NCBI GenBank assembly: GCA_001449105.1
Contig: LNIY01000095.1
Location: 1-64,000, forward strand
Direction of reading: 5' to 3'
DNA length: 64,000 bases
Origin: Caulobacter vibrioides
GTDB lineage: Bacteria > Pseudomonadota > Alphaproteobacteria > Caulobacterales > Caulobacteraceae
Part shown: positions 45,204 to 55,100 of the stretch, piece after piece
How positions within the stretch are numbered: the first letter of the stretch is position 1
Layout of the letters: every line of letters starts with the position of its first letter
Notes under the pieces: model-generated
Told to the model about the DNA's origin: nothing
Databases searched by the model: none
The model's input: only the letters and a program-made list of their open reading frames with translations
Program-made: the position numbers and the translations under genes

Positions 45204-45275
45204 AGGCCCGATCATCGGGTCTGGAATTGGTTCTAGGGCTGGCGTTCCGTTCTCGCCCGAGCTAGCAGACCGCCC

Positions 45276-46904
45276 ATGATCCGCCTCGACAACATCTCCA
45301 AGCAAAACGGCCACCAGATCCTGTTCATCGAAGCTTCGATGGGCATCCAGAAGGGCGAAAAGGTCGGGCTCGTCGGCCCGAACGGCGCCGGCAAGACGAC
45401 GCTGTTCCGCATGATCACCAGCCAGGAGCAGCCCGACGACGGGCTGGTCGCGATCGATGCCGGAATGCGGATCGGCTACTTCAGCCAGGACGTCGGCGAG
45501 ATGTCGGGCCAGAGCGCGGTCGCCGCGGTGATGGACGGCGTCGGTCCCGTCAGCGCGCTGGCCGCCGAGATGGCCGCGCTGGAGGCCGCCATGGTCGATC
45601 CGGACCAGGCCGACCAGCTGGACGCCGTCATGGAACGCTATGGCGAGGTGCTGGAGCGCTTCCAGGAACTGGACGGCTATGCGTTGGAAGCGCGCGCCCG
45701 CGAGGTGCTGGCCGGCCTGAGCTTCAGCCAGGAGCGCATGGACGGCGACGTCGGCATGCTGTCCGGCGGCTGGAAGATGCGCGTGGCGCTGGCCCGCATC
45801 CTGCTGATGCGGCCCGACGGCATGCTGCTGGACGAACCCTCCAACCACCTGGACCTGGAGAGCCTGATCTGGCTCGAGGCGTTCCTCAAGAACTACGACG
45901 GCGCGCTGCTGATGACCTCGCACGACCGCGCCTTCATGAACCGCATCATCGGCAAGGTGGTGGAGATCGACGCCGGCTCGCTGATCACCTATTCGGGCGA
46001 TCTCGACTTCTACGACCAGCAGCGGGCGCTCGGCGAAGCCCAGCGCCAGGCGCAGTACGAGCGCCAGCAGGCGATGCTGGCCAAGGAAATCAAGTTCATC
46101 GAGAAGTTCAAGGCGCGCGCCTCGCACGCCGCCCAGGTCCAGAGCCGGGTGAAGAAGCTCGACAAGATCGAACGCGTCGAGGCTCCGCGCCGTCGCCAGG
46201 CCGTTCAGTTCGAGTTCCAGAGCCCGCCGCGGTCGGGCGAGGACGTGATCAGCCTGCGGGGCGTCCACAAGGGCTACAGCGACAAGCCGATCTACGAAGG
46301 CCTCGATTTCCTCGTGCGCCGCAAGGAGCGCTGGTGCGTGCTGGGCGCCAACGGCGCCGGCAAGTCGACCCTGCTGAAGCTGGTGGCCGGCGACGCCAAG
46401 CCCGACCAGGGCGCGGTCCACATCGGCGCCAGCGTCAAGATGGGCTACTTCGCCCAGCACTCCATGGACCTGCTGGACGGCGAGGAGACGATCTTCGAGT
46501 CGCTGGAACGCTCGTTCCCGCAGGCCGGCCAGGGCGCGCTGCGCACCCTGGCGGGCTGCTTCGGCTTCTCCGGAGACGACGTGGAAAAGCCTTGCCGCGT
46601 CCTGTCCGGCGGCGAGAAGGCGCGCCTGGTCATGGCCAAGATGCTGTTCGATCCGCCGAACCTGCTGGTGCTCGACGAACCGACCAACCACCTCGACATG
46701 GCGACCAAGGAGATGCTGGTCGCGGCCCTGGCGGACTTCGAGGGCACGATGCTCTTCGTCTCGCACGACCGCCATTTCCTGGCGGCCCTGAGCAACCGCG
46801 TGCTGGAGCTGACGCCCGAGGGCGTCCACCAGTACGGCGGCGGCTACACGGAATATGTCAGCCGCACCGGCCAGGAAGCGCCGGGGCTGCATCCGGGCGG
46901 CTAG
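45276..46904 (+). CDS. ABC-F family ATPase (translation factor type)
   Basis: Soluble tandem-ATPase protein of 542 residues without membrane domain. Walker A motifs GPNGAGKT at 34-41 and GANGAGKS at 357-364, signatures LSGGWKMRVALARIL and LSGGEKARLVMAKML, and Walker B MLLDEPSNHLD and VLDEPTNHLD. The interdomain linker is moderately long, helical and charged (residues about 235-315). The family acts on the ribosomal E site (EttA, Uup, YheS, antibiotic-resistance ABC-Fs); subgroup YheS/Uup-like is my best guess. It separates the two accessory blocks. Confidence 0.93.
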   Translation: MIRLDNISKQNGHQILFIEASMGIQKGEKVGLVGPNGAGKTTLFRMITSQEQPDDGLVAIDAGMRIGYFSQDVGEMSGQSAVAAVMDGVGPVSALAAEMAALEAAMVDPDQADQLDAVMERYGEVLERFQELDGYALEARAREVLAGLSFSQERMDGDVGMLSGGWKMRVALARILLMRPDGMLLDEPSNHLDLESLIWLEAFLKNYDGALLMTSHDRAFMNRIIGKVVEIDAGSLITYSGDLDFYDQQRALGEAQRQAQYERQQAMLAKEIKFIEKFKARASHAAQVQSRVKKLDKIERVEAPRRRQAVQFEFQSPPRSGEDVISLRGVHKGYSDKPIYEGLDFLVRRKERWCVLGANGAGKSTLLKLVAGDAKPDQGAVHIGASVKMGYFAQHSMDLLDGEETIFESLERSFPQAGQGALRTLAGCFGFSGDDVEKPCRVLSGGEKARLVMAKMLFDPPNLLVLDEPTNHLDMATKEMLVAALADFEGTMLFVSHDRHFLAALSNRVLELTPEGVHQYGGGYTEYVSRTGQEAPGLHPGG

Positions 46905-46942
46905 CGACGTAGACGCCTCAAGCCGCCGGGACGCAGGGGCCG

Positions 46943-47257
46943 CTAAGGCTTGGCGTTGTCGATGGGCGCGGCGCAGGCCTTGAGCGCGGCCTCCAGGACC
47001 TTCTCCCGGCCCTGCCGCTGCTCGCGGCCGATCAGCAGGAGCTTGACCTTCTGGTAGATATCGCCCGCCGCCTTCAGGGCGTCGGCGGTATCGGCATACT
47101 GAGGCGTGGGCGGAAGTTCGGGCTGGCAGGGCACCGGGATCTTCTCGACCACGGTCTTGATCTCGACCTGCTTGACGGGCGGCGGCTGGGTCGATGCGCA
47201 GGCGGCGGCGGACGCGGCGATCAGCACGATCGCCGCCAGGCGGGACAGGGTCACCAT
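46943..47257 (-). CDS. Phage Rz1-like lipoprotein (putative outer-membrane spanin)
   Basis: A 104-residue lipoprotein: MVTLSRLAAIVLIAASAAAC ends with a lipobox cysteine, followed by a proline-rich segment (STQPPPVKQVEI, KIPVPCQPELPPTPQY) and a helical tail with VLEAALKACAAP. This layout recurs in small lipoproteins of alphaproteobacterial phages encoded after an Rz-like gene. It starts 11 bases after the gene for the coiled-coil partner. The ATG at 47257 gives a proper signal peptide; a longer frame to 47314 does not. Confidence 0.7.
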   Translation of the reverse strand: MVTLSRLAAIVLIAASAAACASTQPPPVKQVEIKTVVEKIPVPCQPELPPTPQYADTADALKAAGDIYQKVKLLLIGREQRQGREKVLEAALKACAAPIDNAKP

Positions 47258-47268
47258 CGGGAGGTCCT

Positions 47269-47709
47269 TCACTGGGTTATGGCAAGGTCGATGGCCGCGT
47301 TCGCGGCGTCGCACCGGTTGACGCTCTTGGGCGGGTCGGCAAGCAGCTTGCGCAGCCTTTCCTCGCTGCGGGCAGCCTTCTCCAAGGCCTTCTGGACCGC
47401 GATCTGGGCCGCTTCGACCTGAGCTTCCGCAGCGACCTTGTACTTCTTGATGCTGATGTTCTGGGCGGCGATGGTCGCGTCGAGCTTCAGCCGGTTGGTC
47501 GAGCAGGTCGCAAGGTCGGTACGAAAGCGATCGCGATCGGCGCTCACCGCGGCGAGGGCCTTCTGGGCCTTGCCGGCCCTATGCTCGGCCCCGATCAGCT
47601 TGAAGCCCAGCACGACGACGGCGATCAGCAGCAGCGCCGAGACGACCGATCCGACGAGCCCCGCGATGGGCCCGCGCAGGAAGCCCAGAAGGGCTGACAA
47701 AGAGAGCAT
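47269..47709 (-). CDS. Phage Rz-like single-pass coiled-coil protein (putative inner-membrane spanin)
   Basis: A 146-residue protein with an N-terminal membrane helix (LVGSVVSALLLIAVVVLGFK) and a long alanine-rich coiled coil, ending in KSVNRCDAANAAIDLAI, a cysteine-containing tail like those of phage Rz proteins. With the lipoprotein gene directly downstream this is the standard order of i-spanin and o-spanin genes, which fuse the two membranes during lysis. No holin or endolysin is seen nearby. Start ATG 47709; an upstream ATG at 47775 adds 22 unlikely residues. Confidence 0.7.
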   Translation of the reverse strand: MLSLSALLGFLRGPIAGLVGSVVSALLLIAVVVLGFKLIGAEHRAGKAQKALAAVSADRDRFRTDLATCSTNRLKLDATIAAQNISIKKYKVAAEAQVEAAQIAVQKALEKAARSEERLRKLLADPPKSVNRCDAANAAIDLAITQ

Positions 47710-47829
47710 CGATTTCCCCCCGAAGGCTCCGAATGGAGCCGGACAGTGAACCAGCGGCGCCTCGCGGCATGGCAAGCGCGCCAGGAAGAGCGGCCCGGAC
47801 CGCCGCGCGGGGAGGTCCGAGTGATGGGC

Positions 47830-49149
47830 CTAGGCCGGCGGCGCGGGCGCCTGGACCCAGCCGTTCCAGTCGCCGCCCGGCCAGGCCTGGTCGATGGTCC
47901 AGACCCGGTCCTGGGCGTCGACAGCCGTCAGGGCGACGTTGCCGGTGTTCTGCAAGGCGGCCGCCAGCAGCCGCATCGGCGCCGGCTGGCCCAGGAAGCC
48001 CGGGCCCTCCCAGTTGCTCCACGGCCCGCCGGCGGTCAGCTGGTAGAGGGTCCATATCTGGCCGTCCTCGCCCAGCGCCCAGAGCTGGACGCCGCGCGAG
48101 CCGCGCTGTTCGGACGCCGTGATCTCGATGAACGGGCAGGGCTGGTTGGGAAAGTCCTGCCAGGCGTTCCAGTCGCCGCCCGGCCAAGCCTGGCCGATCC
48201 CCCACAACTTGGCTTGCAGGTCGAGAGACCAGAGCCAGACGCAGCCGTTGTTCTGCTGGGCCGCGGCGATCTTCTTCATCTGCCTCGGCTGATCCTTGAA
48301 GCCGGGTCCCTCCCAAGCGCTCCAGGGTCCATTGGGGGTCAGCTGGTAGAGGGTCCATATCCGGCCGACCGGATCGACGCCCCAGAGTTCGACGCCCCGG
48401 TCGCCGCCTTGCTGCGACGCGGCGATCTCCTGCATGGCCAAGGGCTGTGACGGGTTGGGCGCCTCCCAGGCGTTCCAGTCGCCGCCGGCCCAGCCCTGCG
48501 GGATCGACCAGACCCTTCCGCCGGTGTCGAGCGTGAACAGTCGCACGGTGGCGAAGCTCTGGTTGGAACCTCCCTCGGGCGGGGGGCCGTCGTTCTGCTG
48601 CGCGGCCGCCAGCTTCTGGAACACTTCGCCGCCGGGCTGGCCCTTGAAGCCGGGCCCCTCCCAACCGCTCCAGTCGGCGCCGGGCCGCGTCTGGTAGCGC
48701 GTGGAGATCTGACCGCTCGGCCCGACCACCCACAGCTCCACGCCGCGATCCCCGCCCTGCTGGGAAGCGGTGATCGCGGTGATCGCCGGCGGCTGTGGTT
48801 GAGGTTGCGGTTCAGGCTGAGGTTGGGGCTCCGGCTGGGGGTGGGGTTCCGGCTCAGGCTGCGGTTGCGGCTCCGGTTCCGGCTGGGGCGTGGGCGGGAA
48901 GCAGGCGTCGGCGGCGCCGGTGACGTCGGCCTCGCTGAACCGGCCGACGCCGCTCAGCAGGGCGACGAGGCCTTGGCGATCGGTGGCGGGAAAGGCCTGG
49001 GCGTCGAGCAGGCAGCCCGCCAGCCCGGTGGCGTCCAGCGTCGGGAAGGCGGCCGCCACGGCCGGCGCGACTTCCGCGGCCGGATAGCCGGCAGCGACCA
49101 GCGCGCGCGTGATGTCCAGCGGACTGGCGGGCGGAGGCGAATTGGGCAT
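47830..49149 (-). CDS. PLL-like beta-propeller lectin with helical-repeat head
   Basis: A 439-residue protein in three parts. Residues 1-84: a helical region (DITRALVAAGYPAAEVAPAV) like the repeats at the C-terminus of the giant neighbour. Residues 85-121: a Pro/Gln/Glu linker of alternating P. Residues 122-439: six blades of about 53 residues, alternating ITASQQGGDRGVELW type and IAAAQQNNGCVWLW type, each ending in GGDWNAW or GPWSAWEGPGF. This matches PLL/PHL-type bacterial propeller lectins, which bind fucosylated or O-methylated sugars. No signal peptide. It follows the giant gene by 13 bases. Confidence 0.78.
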   Translation of the reverse strand: MPNSPPPASPLDITRALVAAGYPAAEVAPAVAAAFPTLDATGLAGCLLDAQAFPATDRQGLVALLSGVGRFSEADVTGAADACFPPTPQPEPEPQPQPEPEPHPQPEPQPQPEPQPQPQPPAITAITASQQGGDRGVELWVVGPSGQISTRYQTRPGADWSGWEGPGFKGQPGGEVFQKLAAAQQNDGPPPEGGSNQSFATVRLFTLDTGGRVWSIPQGWAGGDWNAWEAPNPSQPLAMQEIAASQQGGDRGVELWGVDPVGRIWTLYQLTPNGPWSAWEGPGFKDQPRQMKKIAAAQQNNGCVWLWSLDLQAKLWGIGQAWPGGDWNAWQDFPNQPCPFIEITASEQRGSRGVQLWALGEDGQIWTLYQLTAGGPWSNWEGPGFLGQPAPMRLLAAALQNTGNVALTAVDAQDRVWTIDQAWPGGDWNGWVQAPAPPA

Positions 49150-49162
49150 CAGGCGATTTCCA

Positions 49163-52100
49163 TCAGGCTAGGGTGGCGATGAGGTCTTGGCCACGGGTCC
49201 AGGCGTCGGCGGCCGCGGCCGCGTCGACGCCGGAAACCAGGACCAGCAGGGCGGCTTCGACGTCGGCGCGGACCGCGCCTCCGGCGGACGCGGCGGCGGC
49301 CAGCAGCACGGGCTGCGAGGCCAGCGGGTCGTAGGCGCGGATCAGGACGACCATCCGTGCGCTCGCCGACAGGCCCTCGAAGGCCGGCAGGGCGGCGCGG
49401 GCCGCTGCGACCGGTGAGCCGGCCGCCTGCGACAGCGACGCCAGGGCCTCGACCGACCCCTGCGGCGCGAAGATCGCCAGCAGGGCCGAGGCGCGCTCGC
49501 CGGCGTCGGGGTCCAGGCCGAAGGCGATGTCGGCCAGTTCCGAAAGCTGGGTCGGCGCGACGCCGACGGCGGCGAGGGCCAGGGCGAGCTGCTCCCGTGT
49601 CGCCCGGCTCGGGCCGAAGGCCGCGCAGAGAGCCGGGACGGCGGCGCGGACGCCGGTCGCAGGGGTGTTCCAGGCGTTGACAAGGGCGGCGGCGAGCACC
49701 GTGGCGGTGATGGCTGGGCGACGGGCCTTGACCTGCTGGGCGGCCGCCGAAACGGTCGCCCCCCTGGCGCGGAGCAGCACCAGCGGCAGGGTCAGGCCGC
49801 TGCCGTCGTCGAGCGAGGTCTCCCCGCCCAGGTTGGCGACCCGCAACACGCGGCGTGCGGCCGCCGAGGCAGGAACGCCGGCCTGGGCCAGGGTCTCGGC
49901 GTAGCTCGTCGCCATCGCCGGGTCCTGGTAGGCGGCGACCAGGGCCGCGGCCATTTCGGTCGCGCCGATGTTCGGGTTCAGGGCCCGCAGCTGGACGGCC
50001 GCGTCGTTCAGGCCAAGGCCGGCGGCGCGGAAGGCGGTCAGCAGCGTCGCCATGCTGTCGCCGTCGGGCGCGGCGGCCTTGAGCGCGCCGGCCAGATCGG
50101 CGAGCGTCGCCGCCGGGAAGGCCGCCTTCAGGATCGCGGCCAGGGTGACGGTGTCGATGGGCTGACCGGCGGCGGCCAAGCCCTGACGGGCGGCGGCGGC
50201 CGCTTCGGCCATCGAGCTCGCCGTCGCGGCCAGGCTCGTGGCGAGGCCTTCTGCGTCATGAACCAGGGCGAACAGCGCCGCGGTCTGGCCGGCGGCCGGT
50301 TCGGCGCGGTCGAGCGCGGCGGCCAGGGCCAGTCGCGCCGCGTTGTCGCCCAGTCCGTCGACGAGGCTCAGCGCCATGCGCAGAGGCGGCGTGGTCTTGC
50401 TCCAGAGCGCGGGCGCTCCGGGCAGGGCCAGCGCCCAGTCGGCTGATAGAATCAGGGGCGTGGGAGCCGGCCATTGGTAGTCGAGCGGCGCTGCGATCAG
50501 GATCGGCGGCGAGATATCCTGCACGCTATAGGACAGGCGCCGGACGATGGCGGCCGAGCCGGTCAGGCTTTCGCTCCGCTCGGCCGCGAAGGCCGCGACG
50601 GGGACGGCGCCGAGCGGCTTGTCGGCGTCGCCGGGCGCCAGGGTGAAGCTGACCTGGTCGCCGGGCAGGACCTGGCTGATCTGGAACGAAAGACCGGCCG
50701 CCGACTGGCCCTCGGCCGGCGACGCCAGGCTGAAGCTCATCAGCGCGCCGGGGATCTTGACGTCGATGGTCTCGGACCACACCGCGCCGTCGCCGGCGGG
50801 CGGCAGGGTGGCGACGCGGGCGTGGACCGTGCGTCCGGCCTGACCGCCGGCGCTGGTCTTGGCGTTCAGCGCCGTTCCGGCCTCGACCGAGGAGATCGGG
50901 GCGCTGGCCGTCGCGTCGTCGAGCAGTTGCAGGCGATAGCCGCCGGCGCCCTGGACGGCGCCCCAGTTCGCGGCGATGTCGAAGGTGTCGCCGACGAACC
51001 GTGCGCCGGTGACGGTCGGCGCGGCCAGGTCCAGCACCGTCAGGGTGTTCGATCGGGTCGTATAGCGCACGCCGCCGACCACGGCCGTCGCCTGCAGTAT
51101 GGCTTGGCCCGTGGGCGAGGGCGGGGCGAGGCGGAGCTGATGGCGTCCATGGGCGCCGCCGCCGGCCAGCGCCGGAGCGGCTGGATCGGGAGCGATCACC
51201 CCGCCTTGGGCGTCGACCCACTGCAGGACGATCTGGCCTGCGGTCTCATTGCCCTCGATGACCGTCGCCGAGACCGACGCGCCGATCTGCTCGATCGTCA
51301 CCTGGGCGATCGCGGAGTCGGGCATGTGGACGACCGCCGAAGCGACGCCGTCGGCCTGGCCCGGGACGCTCATGTCCAGGCCGCCGGAGAACTGGGGCTG
51401 CGGCCGCATATGGACCGCCGACCCTTGGAACATCAGGCCGTCCAGCTGCATCAGGGCGGTGACCACGACCTGGTAGTTGGCGCCGGCCCTCAGCAGGTCG
51501 TAGGCGACCGTCAGACTGGGGGCGTCGTCGCCGTGGTTCCAGTCGACCCGGTTGGACTGGCCGTTGCGCGGCGGAATGGCGATCGGCGCGCCGCCGCCGG
51601 CCGGGATCTCGAACAGGTCGAAACGGTAGGTGCAGCCATCGCCCTCGACGATGGACGGGGGCGGGACGCAGCCCATGGTCATGCTGTCGGCGCTGGCCGC
51701 GGCGAGGGACGCCGACAGGGGCTTGGCCAGGTTGGCGATCGCCTGGACGGCGCGGGCGCGCTGCTGTTCCGCGCGTTCCTTCTTCTTCTTGTCCTCGCCG
51801 GTGATCGAATCCCAGATGCTTTCGAGGAACGAGATCACCGCGCCGGCGATCACGAAGCCCGCGGCGAAGGCGACCATGGCCTCGGCCCAGGCCTCGGCCG
51901 CGACCGCCGCCTCGCCGGCCGCGAGGGACGCCTCGGCGTCCGCCGCGCCGACCTCGGTCTGGCGGCAGATGAGGTTGCTGATGATGCTCGAGGCCACCTG
52001 CCGGGCGATCAGCATCTCGGCGAAGGTCTTCATCGCCTCGGGATCGGAGAACAGCGCCTTGACGATGTTCGGGCCGGCGTTGACCAGGGCGGTCAGCAGC

Positions 52101-55100
52101 GATCCGGCGACGCTGGAGAAGGTGAGGCCGCCGCTGGGGATCTCCAGCGACAGGAAATCGAGGTCAAGGCTCGCCTCGCGGATGACCCCCGTATAGCCGG
52201 CGACGTTGAGCTTGATCTTGTAGGTGATCTTCAGGCCGATATCGACGCTGGTGGGGGTGTCGCCGCTGGCCGGGGTCAGGTGCGGGAAGGCCAGCGAGCA
52301 ATCGAACGAGCACTGCACCGCGTCGGGGCCAAGGCCCAGGGCGCCCAGCACCTGGCAGGGGTCCTTCGGCAAGCCGGAGGCGGCCTGTTCGATCAGCTCG
52401 ACGAACCGCATGAACTGCTTGATCTGGTCCCAGGGCAGGGAAAGACCGTCCAGCTTGACGTCGAGGCCGCCGGATTCCGAATAGGTGCCGATCACGGTGG
52501 GACTGACGCTGCCCAGGTCGCCGAAGGAGATCTCGGTGGTGGCCGTGCCGGTGTAGACCGGGTCGCCGCTGGCCGGCTTGGCGTAGCTCAGCGTCAGGCC
52601 GATGTCGTGGTCGAGCAGGGTGACCACGCTTTCCAGCGACAGGATCTTGGATGCGTCGGTGGCGGTCAGCGAAGCCTTGGGGCCGGCGACCTTGGCTGGG
52701 CCCGACAGCTTCAGGAAGCCGAAGTCGATCGGATTGGCCAGGGCGGCAGAACCGGTGATCCCGACGCTCTTGGTCAGGGTGGCGTCGAACAGGAAGCCCA
52801 GCCCGATGATCGAGGCCTTGGCGTGCAGCGCGTAGGTCGGGTCGCCGCTCTGCGGCTTGATCCATTCCAGGCTGCCGTCGGAGAAGCTGAGGTCGGGAAC
52901 CAGGCCGTCCAGCCAGGACGCGCCCAGGCCGTCGACGAGCAGGGTCTTCAGGCTCAGGACGCTTGAGGCGGCGTCGCCGGCCGCACCCAGCGTCAGCACG
53001 ATGCGCTGGCGCGTCGCGTCCGACAGGTCGAGCATGGCGTTCAGCGTCAGGCTGGCCAGCGTCGCTGTCGCCGTCACGCTCAGCGAGGTGCGCCGCCACT
53101 CGCTTTGCGCGCCCTGCGTCGTCCATCCCATCTTGATCGAGGACAGGGTCAGCGAGACGTTCGGGATGCCGAAGAGCTCGGTCTCGCTGGCGGTGACCGC
53201 CGCGTCGAGGCTGGCGCTCTTGACGCTCTGGCTGGCGCCGGCGCCCTCGGTCGTGAAGGCGACCTGGCCGGTGAAGTTGATCGCGGGCACGCCCGGCAGT
53301 TGCAGCGAGCCGTCGCCGCCCAGCGACAGGTAGGGCGCCGGCGGCGGAGCCGGGGTCTGGGAGCCTCCGGAGCTCTCGGAACCGGAAGGGGCCGGCGGCG
53401 GGGGCGGCGAGGGCTGGTAGCGCACGCTGAGGCGCGAGAAGTGCAGGTAGCTCAGCAGGGTCGCGTCGGTCAGGTCGGCGACGAACAGGGTCTGGCCGGG
53501 GGCGTCCGGATCGATCCGGGCCTGGAGGACAAGGGTGGCGTCGCCCAGGTCGAGGACGTACTTGACCGCGCTCCACAGCGGGCCCTGGAAGCTGACCGAG
53601 CCGTAGACGTTGAGGCCACGGCCGATCCGGCTGGCCTGGGGCTTGGTGGGAACCGCCGGCGAGGCGCCGGCGGGCGTCTCGACTTCGGCCGCCTGGGTCG
53701 CCAGGTCGGCCAGCGGCGCGACGGGGTCGCCGTCGGTCACGTCGAACGAGCTGACCGCCAGGCTGACGCTGTCCAGCGTGACGACGTCGTCCAGCACCGA
53801 CAGGGCGCTGGCGATGTTGGCGAAGCGGAAGTCCTGGACGTTCAGGACGAAGGCGTAGCCGTAGGCCGCGGGAGCGTCGGCGGTCGCCGGCGGCAGCTTC
53901 TTGACCAGCAGGGCCGCCTGGGCGGCGCTGGTCCCGAAGGTCGCCGCGCCGTACAGCGCCATCACGTCCTGGGTCAGGTTCAGATAGAAGCCCGCCGAGC
54001 TCAGGCCGGGAGGCGAGAAGCCGGCCGGCACGGGCGCGCCCGCCCACGTGCCGTCGCCGGCCACGCCGTCGACGATCGACGACAGCGAGGCGCTGGTCAG
54101 CTGGTCGCTCGACACGGCGCCGGCGATGATGGTGTCGACCGCGGCCGAGCTGCCCAGCTGGACGAAGACGTCGATGTCGACGCCGCCGAGGGCCAGGCCG
54201 CCGACGACCCGGGCCCGCGCGGGATCGCCCGCGCTCTTGACCAGGATCTCGCCGCCGATGTGCTTGATCTCGAGGCTGGCCGCGCCGTAGCCGACCGTCC
54301 AATTGGTGAAGGTCGCCGCCCCGGCGAACCGGAAATAGCCGCTGTCGGGCGTGGCCTCGACTTCGGCGGTCGTCAGGGTGATCTGGCTTGGGAAGGCGCC
54401 GATGGCGGCGATGCCTTCGGGAAGCAGGTAGTCGCGCCCGTCCTGCAGGCTGCCGGCCGACGCGGCCAGGTCGATCGAGGCGGCTTGGACGAGCGACCCG
54501 CGGAAGCTCCAGGGCGAGGTGGTCGAAGGCTTGCTGGCGCTGAGCGCGACCGTGGCGCCGAACACCGTCAGCGAGCCGTACAGCGATCCCGTCCAGCTGT
54601 CGCTGGAGACCGGCATGGCGGTCGCCAGGCTGGCGCCGAGCGAGACGATCTCCAGCTTGCCCGGGATCAGGGTCCAGCCGAGGTCCAGCGAGAAGGCGAA
54701 CCGCAAGGCCTTCAGCGCGCCGTCGTCGGCGGCGAAGTTGAGCTGGACCGCGCCGATGGCGGCCGGACCGGTGAACGGGTTCGCCGCGCCCAGATAGCCG
54801 GCGATGCCGGTGGGCGACATCCAGCTGTCGAAGCTGGCGACGCCGCCGGCCGCGGCCACGGGCGAGGCGGCCTGGGCGTTCAGCACCCAGTCGGAGTCGG
54901 GCGTGTCGCGATAGAAGCGACCGCGGATCTCGGCGCCCAGCACCGTCACGGCGCCGCCGACGTCCAGGGTCAGGCTCTGGCCCGCGTTCGACAGGTCGAA
55001 GCGTCCGTAGACGTTGGAAAGCACCAGGGAGTCGGGACCGATCACGACCCAGTCGCCGGCCTGGACGACCGAGAACGCCACTTCGCGCAGGATCGGCGTC

